Shown: positions 21,001-28,739 of the stretch, one piece after another
Numbering within the stretch: position 1 is the first letter of the stretch
How the letters are laid out: the number at the start of each line of letters is the position of its first letter
Origin: Nemertoderma westbladi
Lineage: Eukaryota > Xenacoelomorpha > Nemertodermatida > Nemertodermatidae
Assembly (NCBI GenBank): GCA_032718475.1
Contig: JAUCBJ010001688.1
Coordinates: forward strand, 1-60,608
Length of the DNA: 60,608 nucleotides
Direction of reading: 5' to 3'
The notes under the pieces: generated by a model
What the model saw: the letters and a program-made list of their open reading frames with translations, nothing else
What the model was told of the DNA's origin: nothing
Database searches by the model: none
Program-made: the position numbers and the translations under genes

Positions 21001-21396
21001 ACATGGGACGAGCCGATCTCATCAGACCAAGTGGACTTATGGAAGACCTGGGAGGCGGAATTATCTTCACTAGAGGATTATTTCATACCCAGGGTTTACT
21101 TTCCATTACAGAGTACATTTCCTGACAACTTGGAACTACACTGTTTTTCTGACGCCAGTGACAACGGTTTTGGTGTGGCAGCGTATTTGCGCAGACAAGT
21201 AGAATCGGACGAGTTCGATGTTTCGCTCATTACTTCCAAGGCTAAGACCATGCCTACTAAGTATATGACGACACCACGAGCCGAGCTACAAGCCGCAACC
21301 CTGTCAACCACCATCGTGAACCTCATACAGACAGAACTACAGTCGAGTTTACAGATATTTTATTGGACTGACGCGACTTGGTTTTATTTTACATAA
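15097..21396 (+). CDS. gag-pol: BEL/Pao Gag-protease-RT polyprotein (2,099 residues)
   Basis: The polyprotein binds and packages the RNA and copies it to DNA. Visible parts in order: a long N-terminal region with an Ala/Glu/Arg coiled-coil repeat (ELERQTAA units, residues about 325-405), four 28-residue repeats (624-735), a DUF1759-like capsid segment (about 900-1060, PPKFSGSSKHWHTF), zinc knuckles (from C1184), a DUF1758-like aspartic protease with LDSASSHSYV (D1317), the reverse transcriptase with YVDD at 1837-1840, and the start of RNase H (FSDASD, D2019). The frame ends within the RNase H domain at YWTDAT plus five residues, and the domain continues in the next frame. The start is the ATG at 15097, before a clearly coding N-terminus. 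Confidence 0.93.
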   Translation: MSDKQDYTKNTQTDYDSCDGDKSAAEEQQGKTREPTEPTPCASPVHPTGVPDAVVRGDGRTEDFLTVPQPRYRETEMVSSAGSTESVVRSVGGYMAHITRSIGEGQRILYGLTAPMSRFEFYTLQVRVQSKVYKSVDNLVGLQDLARQRQDMDTQLRILEKLMITREKLIQFKSTIRQIQQEQADQLLGESVSDELLQPEEEQELYRLDGQLKHLTDHLRMCGKDVGDLETSFAQIESAPGILNQSLVSIRSEICEGSIVTSEVARQQQQFYRQQHEMEEQAQLLMIQTAVEEEKIRVANVARISHLQEQAELEAAEMERLELDIAQQAAAAELAQRTATAELERQTAAAAAAAELERQTATAELERQTAAAAAAAELERQTAAAELERQTAAAELERQRLVSEARVEMKTRQIKAEQAIRQAEFEAQQQQSEQREKEVKLRFELEKRARELAETKENLDLLARDRSMRSRDGHDLDQLEVRHRQIQERKKEGSVGAPRRERQLVKDVCQRFPQVTHMFAPVTTKEPVSIAGSSDISPIHGATEHRFVIPDEFIPPRAASSPIPRVKVSNPPITDRSSLLVGPALLTTKQVSPPLTPKPVTHYAYPMTFRPTRPLDSNAVIRPPFNQFTSQSTTSRKTCEPTEQRRTVETRPFNQFTSQSTTSGKTCEPTEQRRTVETRPFNQFTSQSTTSRKTCEPTEQRRTVETRPFNQFTSQSTTSRKTCEPTEQRRSVDDVPKRAVRIRTTQRTRARRPPYPDDSSTSSESDYPKREVFRTGVADEYKRERSDNSFADNPPQNTPIQKALQPTDAISTQQFADILRPVVNKLAQIEERLEEVQTDSSRNIEFEHNRHPKAPQRPVPSNPTSYQGKAPRRENINQVTNQGRETLNVAEEIAKFAARQGLPVQQPPKFSGSSKHWHTFVDYIESQIAVCAFTSREKFNYLLQTLSGEPKRLAETFVGVPDAFELAYDRLTSIYGGTVSMARSVIEELCKGGAITKPVDLLKLADEIKNAITTLRSIGQLDYGNTPTVLLKIIGRLHHRLRREWRKVEYQREERGGFLKLEDVYLLISREAVVETRSNYTDQHIVAEGITLPSSNRQKPQTTSTKTATYATPTESRQFSDGNRVSAPIGTKQTRQQLSTDFNGCQYCEHLGKRYVGHKLRGCRQFRELNSEERRLQIRPLDSCWRCTRHGHVRKDCPNTDTCPSCGRNHDGLLHTDSHTPTKRFAREHPEAAARCDAAYRKRESKTTPTFVTHIEDCFSEQSGSSDEESENDDEYSNGDEQPSIALLTTDQLKGFSVIPIKVTGTKGSKRIYAILDSASSHSYVDEKIADVVTDLRQGKHVSYTVSSMHGQRAIPVTRVKLDLDSLLPKSQHSERERSLLPFRDLTFAATKDFSNLLGPVPEQSLEDRKYFRHLGVPECPVNYRSVAMLIGTDQFNLHQVWETRPSAVVAGNAYACRTPIGWYTRAPVRTLDVSDEGDDVQSTYSLLTTNSIHSFSHDVNHTTLQSTKHHRRVTSMISHKEQLTHKVSLELGEKTNQLEIPSTTDDRLASLPTPITSTVPVDIDDDALRNHQLEQAALDKELTEKTIRWLEQDTAEPGSYEPCMSEQEKQSLKIMEDTIRQTEDGHYEVGMLWLSQSPKLINNYPLALRRLHSIRQRLLKDEKAHLQYNTQMETYLTEGYAIRMTNPERVTDQTYYLPHHYVRHPDKPDKVRVVNDCAALFEGMSLNSELMDGPNMNNYLMGVIMRFRQRQVAFTCDVEAMFHQVKALERDRDSLRFLWYPEGDLSLPPATYQMQVRVFGARDSPNCTMYALKQAARDQKHLYDPEIIRIVERDFYVDDGLQSCDTVERATTVAHQLRDCLAGGGFNLTKFASNSAELVDSFGTTERGGGDIDLEFEPLPTTKVLGLFWDPNTDNFRVKVRLDSQGNTLTKRSCLSKLSRLFDPLGFISPVILQARIYMRSIWKDGLTWDEPISSDQVDLWKTWEAELSSLEDYFIPRVYFPLQSTFPDNLELHCFSDASDNGFGVAAYLRRQVESDEFDVSLITSKAKTMPTKYMTTPRAELQAATLSTTIVNLIQTELQSSLQIFYWTDATWFYFT
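16966..17301 (+). repeat. 84-bp in-frame repeat in gag, four copies
   Basis: Four 84-bp units encode 28 residues starting PFNQFTSQSTTS and containing RKTCEPTEQRR. Copies differ by only a few bases, so the array expanded recently. Each unit includes one copy of the 17-nt motif that recurs throughout the element. Confidence 0.95.
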
Positions 21397-23948
21397 ACAA
21401 CGACACACTCGAATTCAAGACATTCGTAGCTAACCGTCGCGCAGAGATTCTAGACCGTTCGATAAAAGAGGATTGGCGACATTGTCCAGGACCACAAAAC
21501 CCAGCTGATATTGCGTCGCGAGGAATGATGCCTGAGGAATTCTGTAAACCGGAGAACAAAGAGTTTTGGCAACACGGACCCCAGTTCTTGCAGAAATCGA
21601 CACAAGATTGGCCTCCGTTATACGACAACAAATCCAACACCATTCCTAAGGACGCCGAAATCAAGAAACCAAAAAAGGGGAAGACAAAGAAAAGGACGAC
21701 GGCGACAAAACTCAAGAAAAAACCGAAGGCGAAATGGAAGGATATAACTTCAAAGGTCAAGAGAGGAAGACTTGCGAGCCTTTCTACACCAGACATATCG
21801 CCAGACGGTCAACCAGACGTTTTGACAGACATGTCACAAAATGTTCCACCAGACGTTAGTAACACACTGACAAACAGTAAAGCCGCAGTTTCTCTATTGG
21901 AGCGGCCTTGTATTGACAAACAACTTGATACGTTACCAGGCGTATTGCCAGACACATTACTAGACAGTCGACTAGACACTAGTAATGTATTGACTAACAA
22001 TAAAGCCGCAGTTTCCCTATTGGAGCGGCCTTGTATTGACAAACTACCAATTTTGACGCACTTGAGCAACCATAAGCATGGTGAAACCTCATGTATTGCA
22101 GATGTGGGTAGTACCTACGCTAATGTAAATACAGGTGTTACTTTGCGCTCAAGAGACATACCGAACTTACAACCTGTGGTGAGACCTGGGATTAATGTCG
22201 GCAGAAAATTAAGTTTACCAAAACCCACTGATCCCATAGAGTTCAAACCACCATTAACGATCGACTTACAAAGTACTGACGATCAAGGTAAGAAGACGAA
22301 GAAGGACAAATTACTTGTAGACCCGGACGGATCAACAGTCAACAAGGGAATACTTACCGGCGGACCCGTGGGCCCTTCTAGTAATTCAAAACCTTCCAAA
22401 TTCTCCATTGACTTACCTGATGACGTCACAAATACTTACGTCGACCGTATTGTAAACTTAACAGACTCTTGGTCGAACGCTTGCCGAAAACTAGCGTGGA
22501 TTGTACGTTTTGTACAATACGTTAAAGGCAAACGTGACTTTACACGTCGACTTACATTGGCTGAGATTGACAGGTGTGAGATTAAATTAATTCGCCATTA
22601 CCAACTGCGATATTTCGCGCGCGAATTCACATCTATAAATCAAGGTCAATCAATCAAGTCGTCACCGATACTGAGTTGGAGTCCGATTATTTATAATGGC
22701 TTAATTTGTCATAAATCTCGGCTTCAAAACATTGACTTTAACACAAACTTTAGGTACCCAATAATAATACCGCAACACCACGAACTACAACGTGCAATGA
22801 TACTGGACGCACATTTACATCTGAAACACGCTGGAAGACACCACTGTCTTTCCTACTTACGTACTAGATTTGTATTAATTAGACCCAGTAAAGCATTAAG
22901 TTCAGTGACACGTACGTGTATTATTTGTAAAAAGGTACATTCTAGAATAGGTACCCAAGAAATGAGTGAACTACCACAAGCACGACTTCAAGCATTCAGA
23001 CCACCTTTTACAGAGACTGGAATTGATTGCTTTGGTCCCATACATACGAAACGTGGACGTATACTAGTAAAACGCTGGGGACTGATTTTCACATGTATGT
23101 CCAGTAGGGCAGTTCACATTGAACGTGTGATGGATCTTTCCACCAACGCGTTTATACTAGCACTGCGGCGATTTATCGCTAGACGCGGACTAGTAAAATG
23201 CTTGTACTCAGACCAAGGGACAAACTTTGTTGGTGCTCGGAATGAGATTGCTAGAGCCTTTAAGAAATTAGATCATGATCAAATCTCGAACGAACTGCAA
23301 CCTCACAAGATTGTTTGGAAGTTTAATCCTCCAGATAGTCCTTGGAGAGGCGGAGTCTGGGAGAGATTGATTAGATCTATAAAGACAGCCATGGCAAAAG
23401 TCATTCCAGTAAACCACATACTGACAGACGACCAACTGACAACATTGTTTGTTGAAATCGAGGCAATACTAAATACTAGACCAATAGTATTAGTACCCGA
23501 TGACAAACAATCCCAGTTTGCTTTAACACCGGCACACCTGCTTATGCAGGCACCGACGACATTAACGCCGATTTCTATTCCAATAGAAAGCGATAGTTAC
23601 GGTAGAAAAGCGTGGAAAATCACGCAACTACTGGCTAACAAATTCTGGGAAATATGGCAAAACCATTATTTGCCCTCTATTTCTGCCAGAACAAACTGGT
23701 ATAATAACACCCGCGCATTAAAGCCGGGAGATCACGTGCTGTTGGCAGAAGTGAATCTAAAAAGACGCTTCTGGATAACAGGTGTCATTTTAGCCACACA
23801 TCCATCTATGGATGGAGTGACAAGAACTGTGACGGTACGAACAATTGACGGTCGCACAGTAGACAGACCGACTCAACGTCTCGTACTTCTTGAAGAGACT
23901 CGTAACGAGTCTGGAGACTACAAATCTCCACCTAATACTGGGAAATAA
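21378..23948 (+). CDS. pol: BEL/Pao RNase H C-terminus and integrase
   Basis: It continues the RNase H domain (YINN, FKTFVANR, then ADIASRG) from the first reading frame, shifted by one base with a 19-nt overlap. Next comes a low-complexity insert of about 260 residues, including a 123-bp-spaced duplication of a KAAVSLLERPCIDK block. Then comes the integrase: an H2C2 zinc region (about 466-520), a DDE core with D550, D612 (SDQGTNF) and E662 (GGVWERL), and a DUF5641-like tail (PGDHVLLAEVN). The first codon of the open frame is TTG, not a true start. Expression needs either a -1 frameshift or the break is a mutation. A one-base loss near 21377-21380 fits the alignment. Confidence 0.9.
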   Translation: MVLFYINNDTLEFKTFVANRRAEILDRSIKEDWRHCPGPQNPADIASRGMMPEEFCKPENKEFWQHGPQFLQKSTQDWPPLYDNKSNTIPKDAEIKKPKKGKTKKRTTATKLKKKPKAKWKDITSKVKRGRLASLSTPDISPDGQPDVLTDMSQNVPPDVSNTLTNSKAAVSLLERPCIDKQLDTLPGVLPDTLLDSRLDTSNVLTNNKAAVSLLERPCIDKLPILTHLSNHKHGETSCIADVGSTYANVNTGVTLRSRDIPNLQPVVRPGINVGRKLSLPKPTDPIEFKPPLTIDLQSTDDQGKKTKKDKLLVDPDGSTVNKGILTGGPVGPSSNSKPSKFSIDLPDDVTNTYVDRIVNLTDSWSNACRKLAWIVRFVQYVKGKRDFTRRLTLAEIDRCEIKLIRHYQLRYFAREFTSINQGQSIKSSPILSWSPIIYNGLICHKSRLQNIDFNTNFRYPIIIPQHHELQRAMILDAHLHLKHAGRHHCLSYLRTRFVLIRPSKALSSVTRTCIICKKVHSRIGTQEMSELPQARLQAFRPPFTETGIDCFGPIHTKRGRILVKRWGLIFTCMSSRAVHIERVMDLSTNAFILALRRFIARRGLVKCLYSDQGTNFVGARNEIARAFKKLDHDQISNELQPHKIVWKFNPPDSPWRGGVWERLIRSIKTAMAKVIPVNHILTDDQLTTLFVEIEAILNTRPIVLVPDDKQSQFALTPAHLLMQAPTTLTPISIPIESDSYGRKAWKITQLLANKFWEIWQNHYLPSISARTNWYNNTRALKPGDHVLLAEVNLKRRFWITGVILATHPSMDGVTRTVTVRTIDGRTVDRPTQRLVLLEETRNESGDYKSPPNTGK

Positions 23949-24605
23949 TTAGGAGTTTACAAATAGATTTCCACGTACCTGTACACCGTAGTAAGGACAG
24001 CGGTAGAATTCCATTGTCTTTATATGTGAACATTGAGGGTAGTACCCTTATGTGTCACATAGGAGCGGGATTTGTAGGTATAAGAAATGGAATTCTACTT
24101 GGAACTCACAATATTGAGACATTTTCGAAATTTTAGACAATCCATTTGGATTTGAAAAATTTTAAAATTTTCTCCAGTGAATAGATTTCAGGGTACAGTC
24201 GGGTGGAACTTAAAATTAGAGAAACAAGAGAGGAAGACTTGCGAGCCTTTCTTAAAATTTTAATTAAATTTTACACGGTCTTGTTTCAATAAGTTACGTC
24301 AAAATAGACTCCCCTATATTTATTACTAATTCTTGACTGCTTATTTTCTGATAATAGTTTGGGATCAAAAGGTGAGTATTTTAGACTCACGGCCAGTTTA
24401 GCCCAAATTCGTTTTTACTTCGGCAAAAATTTTAGATAAGAAGCAGCGTGTCATTAAAGAAACCCTAGATCTTAGGCTATGGGTAGGAGGTTAGAGCGTT
24501 GTCGAAGCCCAAAGGGCAGACGAAACTCTCACGTCTCCTCACAACTAACTACAAACTCTGTTGTATTCCCTCTAGTAGTAATGATTATGTAACTACACCC
24601 TAATT
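23949..24605 (+). other. Spacer between integrase and accessory frames
   Basis: About 650 nt without a coding frame. It holds one copy of the 17-nt motif at 24232-24248. Expression of the following frames would need a subgenomic or spliced RNA; a YAG acceptor cannot be chosen with confidence. Confidence 0.6.
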
Positions 24606-25817
24606 ATGGAGAAAGGGATACAAGGAGAGCCGAGATGGGGATATGATATCCAAGAGGAGGCAGCAGCGCCATTCGAAAGATTTGGAGCCAAGGATTACAC
24701 TATATTTGGTATAAAAGAATTATCGGAAAGTACAGCGAAACTCGCGAGAACTAAATATGACTCGAATGTATTAAAGAGAAGGCAAAACGCATTAAACGAA
24801 AGAATCGAAAGTTTGCGCCAAACCTTCAACGAACTTTACCCGTACGATGCTTTGTGTGATACGGGAGACATTAGCGAAGACCCCGATACTGAAATTAGTC
24901 GTTTGTATCATACCATGCAATACCTAAAGGCGCACGAACCTATGCCCGCGGTACGCGATGAATTCGATGGAATGCATCTTTACAGACGAACTCGAGGGGA
25001 CGATAGAGAAACCAAGGAAGCATTTTCAGTTTATAAACTTTATTATCAATGCGGTTCTTGTATGCGCGAACAACGAAATGCGATTCCGATGCGTTTGAAT
25101 AAGGAAAATCCCGAACCGATATTGGCGAGGTGTTCGAATCATCAACAACTACGCTACCAGGAAGGAGGGTATCCTTTATCAAATCCATATCATTCATTTG
25201 CTATGACCGGACCAAAGGCGGGAGAAACTGTCATTTACCCACCTAAGGTTGTTGAACCCGATGTATTTGAACTTACGCTGGACGAGGCGAATCAGTCAAC
25301 CCGCGAAAAGAAAGAAGCTCTTAGCCTATACAGAGCCTACAAGGCTTTCGAGAAAGGTGAGATGGAAGAATGGGGTGGAAGACTCGCGAGCCTACCTTGC
25401 CATTGGACGTCACACGATCAAACTTCAGCTAAGGAGATGACACCGGAAGTTTTCGAGAGCATAAACTTTGCTCAAAACGTTATTCAGAGACTACAGATTG
25501 CATCCCCGGAGAGGCCAAGAGAAATACAACCGTATAGTACTTCAGCTACGAAACCATTGAGTACGACACTCAATTTCCCTATTAGTATACCAGTCCGACA
25601 GGATACGACGTACGAAATACCCATCGTGGATCATCCAGAAATCATTTCAAACTTGGAGTTTCTTCCTGCAGTTGTTTTCAGCGATATGAGTAAGATATAT
25701 GATTTACGTAGACATATTACTCAAAAGGTCGTGAACAACGTTCCACCTCATATCCAAGATTTTAAGGAACTGGATAACTGGAACCGATATAGTAAAGAAG
25801 ATGGACCAAGCTTGTAA
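24606..25817 (+). CDS. BEL accessory frame 1: N-terminal half of exonuclease/knuckle protein
   Basis: 403 residues from ATG 24606. The first 300 residues are not recognised; they include a CGSC ... C-x-N-H cluster that may bind zinc and one translated copy of the 17-nt motif (GRLASLP). The last 90 residues (SNLEFLP to DNWNRY) align with residues about 70-125 of the protein at 51668. That protein continues with a further 150 residues containing an exonuclease-like D-x-E motif, which are absent here. This frame and the next are therefore best read as one ancestral gene split by an internal deletion. No signal peptide or membrane segment is visible, so it is not an envelope protein. Confidence 0.7.
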   Translation: MEKGIQGEPRWGYDIQEEAAAPFERFGAKDYTIFGIKELSESTAKLARTKYDSNVLKRRQNALNERIESLRQTFNELYPYDALCDTGDISEDPDTEISRLYHTMQYLKAHEPMPAVRDEFDGMHLYRRTRGDDRETKEAFSVYKLYYQCGSCMREQRNAIPMRLNKENPEPILARCSNHQQLRYQEGGYPLSNPYHSFAMTGPKAGETVIYPPKVVEPDVFELTLDEANQSTREKKEALSLYRAYKAFEKGEMEEWGGRLASLPCHWTSHDQTSAKEMTPEVFESINFAQNVIQRLQIASPERPREIQPYSTSATKPLSTTLNFPISIPVRQDTTYEIPIVDHPEIISNLEFLPAVVFSDMSKIYDLRRHITQKVVNNVPPHIQDFKELDNWNRYSKEDGPSL

Positions 25818-27948
25818 TATTGACGCTAGAATGTTACCGAAGATGGTAAGAAACATGATTTTAGATAAAACTGTTGTAAAGGTTGGATCAGGAGTAAGGG
25901 AGGATTTAATTAGCGACTTCGCCGGCATGACGGACAGCGATGACCGACTACCGACACCATACGTCGACACTCGACCTCTTATTCTGTGGTCTATAGAACA
26001 GGGATATTTTCGTGAGTATAATACTCAGAAGACTGGAACTGGATACATTTCCTACCTGTTATTCAATTGGGATTATAAGGAAGGTAAAAGAAACAAGTAT
26101 ATTGAAACTTATGGAGAAGGTGATACTCCAGATATGAGTGAGTTTGAATCACAACTTAAATGGAGAGGATGCGTGTATTGGGCTATTACGTCACCTCCAA
26201 GAGCGGTCTTACAATATTATTTAGCGATAGAGTCGTCAGTGAATGTTTGCCTAATCGCCGACATTGTGTCTCGGACTCTCAAAAGACATCCACTTTGTCT
26301 CGGAGAAGATCATACGTTCTACATGGAAGGGAGAATTCGTACCGACGTGTTTAGACGATTCCTTGAACCCTTCTACAACTCCGACGCTCAGTGTAATGCC
26401 TTTACTCGAGCAGGATTTAGTATATTTCGAGACGTGTATCTTCGCTGTGCGGGATCTCTTATCGAAAGACCATCTATGTTTACATTGTTACCCTATGAAG
26501 GAGAACGTATTGTGGAAATTACGGATGAATCACGGCAGACGCGCGCGCCTATCGGTCACCTCGGTGATGATTTCAACGTAACTACTACGATCACTGACGA
26601 TCCTTTAGAGGAACTTCTTGAGATCGAAAGGAACCTCCCGAAGAAATCTCAGACGGAGATTCGACAACTTGAAGCAACAGATGCTATAGTTTGCCTACAA
26701 CCTTCAGAAACCTACCAACCCATAGACCCAGATGATTACGATTATAGTATGGGAGGAAGCGCTCGACCGATTGGAGATCTTATATACGAACGAGTGTGGT
26801 ACCCTGCTAATACGATGTGTAGTAAATGTGGCGTCGCTGGACATCATATGGCAAAGTGCAGTGGAAAGCACATTACTACGACTCAGCTAATCTGTGGATG
26901 GTGTGGGGATCAAGGGTCTCATACCTTTTATACTTGCTGGAGATTTATGGCTCAATGTACTTACTGCAATATAAAGGGACATCGAGCATCTGAATGCCAA
27001 CTGAGAGACATACCTTATGAACACGAATCTGTAAAACTCGTGAGGAAGTTATTTGATGAGTGGGAAGATTTGGCCGACGAACATGTATCGGCACAAAGAA
27101 GACGGTTTCCGATGAGAGCGCATCTCGGATTTTGGGCGGTAAATCCTCAAACGATGATGTCGGAAGGATATATCTCCGCTATGCCCCAGTATGACGAACT
27201 TATCGAGGTTGTCGATATTTTGCCCCACGACAGCGGATTTCGAGTGGTGCGCGAGTATCTGTTACAGATTCACCCAGATAACAAAAACACGTGGAATTTT
27301 CAGAAAGTCGTAAATCGTATCACGTATGGTGAATTTGATCGTTTCCGAACCGAAAAGCGGAATAAAGGAGCTTGGTTAACCGTCGCATGGGCGTACCGAG
27401 CCGCGTTTTACCATAAACGTATACGAGCGAGCGTATTCGAGGAAGAGGAGGTCCTAGAGGCGACGAATATACCAGCCACTCCGGTTGCGCCGTCTGCACG
27501 TCACCCTCGGGAGGACGGGCAGGGTAGGATCATACGGGTCCAGAAGGTGGGCCAACAATTGAAGAAAATTATTAATGTGGAAGAACGCAAGGGAGTTGAG
27601 CCGACTATTCGAGTTACTCGGGATACGGTATCACTTCCAAGAGAACCGGTAGGAGGATCGGGACATACACCAGCTGATCAACAGGGGGCGCAAGCTACTC
27701 TTGGGTCTGCGTCGTCCGCCTTTCGCGAGTTCCCAGACGTTCTACCAACTGTAGCGACAACTGATCGGTCACGAGGAATTGGTCGAGGTTTTGGGATGCC
27801 AAATAGACGAATTTGTGAGGAAATAGTCGCACCGTCTCTTAACGTCCCAAGTAAACCAGTGACTCGCCCCATTAGTCTCATATCGCGAGCAAAGTCACCT
27901 GTGCGCAGTTTTCGAGGACGCGGCAGGGCTCGATCTACTAAGCGATAA
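25801..27948 (+). CDS. BEL accessory frame 2: DEDD-exonuclease-like plus three zinc knuckles
   Basis: 715 residues from ATG 25801, overlapping the previous frame by 17 nt. Residues 20-60 (VVKVGSGVREDL ... VDTRPL) look like motif II of WRN/EXD-type 3'-5' exonucleases, with D35 in the catalytic position. Residues 133-150 (QYYLAIESSVN) look like motif III, with Glu (E144) where Asp is usual. Motif I is missing, so this copy is probably not an active nuclease. Three CCHC knuckles follow (CSKCGVAGHHMAKC at 340, CGWCGDQGSHTFYTC, CTYCNIKGHRASEC to 399). The C-terminus is Arg/Gly-rich (RGRGRARSTKR). The homologue at 51668 shares the whole order. Role: RNA/DNA binding, possibly RNA processing or silencing interference (inference). 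Confidence 0.7.
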   Translation: MDQACNIDARMLPKMVRNMILDKTVVKVGSGVREDLISDFAGMTDSDDRLPTPYVDTRPLILWSIEQGYFREYNTQKTGTGYISYLLFNWDYKEGKRNKYIETYGEGDTPDMSEFESQLKWRGCVYWAITSPPRAVLQYYLAIESSVNVCLIADIVSRTLKRHPLCLGEDHTFYMEGRIRTDVFRRFLEPFYNSDAQCNAFTRAGFSIFRDVYLRCAGSLIERPSMFTLLPYEGERIVEITDESRQTRAPIGHLGDDFNVTTTITDDPLEELLEIERNLPKKSQTEIRQLEATDAIVCLQPSETYQPIDPDDYDYSMGGSARPIGDLIYERVWYPANTMCSKCGVAGHHMAKCSGKHITTTQLICGWCGDQGSHTFYTCWRFMAQCTYCNIKGHRASECQLRDIPYEHESVKLVRKLFDEWEDLADEHVSAQRRRFPMRAHLGFWAVNPQTMMSEGYISAMPQYDELIEVVDILPHDSGFRVVREYLLQIHPDNKNTWNFQKVVNRITYGEFDRFRTEKRNKGAWLTVAWAYRAAFYHKRIRASVFEEEEVLEATNIPATPVAPSARHPREDGQGRIIRVQKVGQQLKKIINVEERKGVEPTIRVTRDTVSLPREPVGGSGHTPADQQGAQATLGSASSAFREFPDVLPTVATTDRSRGIGRGFGMPNRRICEEIVAPSLNVPSKPVTRPISLISRAKSPVRSFRGRGRARSTKR

Positions 27949-28739
27949 AAGGGAGGGCAAGGGTGGACGGAAGACTCGTGGGCCTTTCTTATGATTTGTG
28001 ATTTATTTTGAATTATATGTTTTATATTTAGAAAATTTAGTAAACTTATATTTTATATTTGTGCTTATTTCGAACTTATGCAATTTGTATTGTTCCGAAT
28101 TTATGAAATTTAGAAATAAGAACTCATATTTAGTAAACTTATATTTAGTAAGAATTTATATTTTATATTTACGTGATTATTTCGAACTTATGCAATTTAT
28201 ATTATTCTGAACTTATGCAATTTATATTGTTCCGAATATTATGCAATTTATATCTTATAAGCAGTATTTGTATTTACAGTGAAATAGAAAGTTTTATAGA
28301 TAGAAAATTTGTGCTCAGAAAGACTCATATTTGTAATTATTCCAAACTTATGCAATCTACATTTAGGTACGAAAGTATTTGTAATTACTTGAATTTATGC
28401 AATATTTGAGATGCAATAGTAGATGGAAGACTCGCGAGCCTTTCTTATTGTTTTCATTTATTTGTATTTGTAATTGTTTGAACTTATGCAATATTGAGAT
28501 GCAATAGATTTATATTGGTGAATTTAATTTAGATTTATATCGTACTTACTTAGTAAAGCCTTAAATGCGTAAAGTTTGAATTTGTAATTATTTTGTATCG
28601 AATCATTACGTAGAAAGGAAGTATTGTTTGAAATTTAATTGTAAATATGTAAGTACGCCCTAAGTATTCTATAGTTTGATTGATTATTGGTGAAAACCGT
28701 ATATTTTATGCACGATAATATCCTGTTTTCATGGAGCGG
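27949..28739 (+). other. BEL 3' untranslated region
   Basis: AT-rich. It holds two copies of the 17-nt motif (27969-27985 and 28425-28441) and several degenerate repeats of GAACTTATGCAATTTATATT between 28070 and 28500. A purine-rich stretch follows the stop codon at 27948-27970. The bases before the LTR are GGAGCGG, short for a polypurine tract. No gene is present. Confidence 0.65.

Noticed and set aside
24606-27948. Envelope gene in the BEL element
   Set aside because: No signal peptide, transmembrane segment or cysteine pattern of a fusion protein; instead zinc knuckles and an exonuclease-like region.
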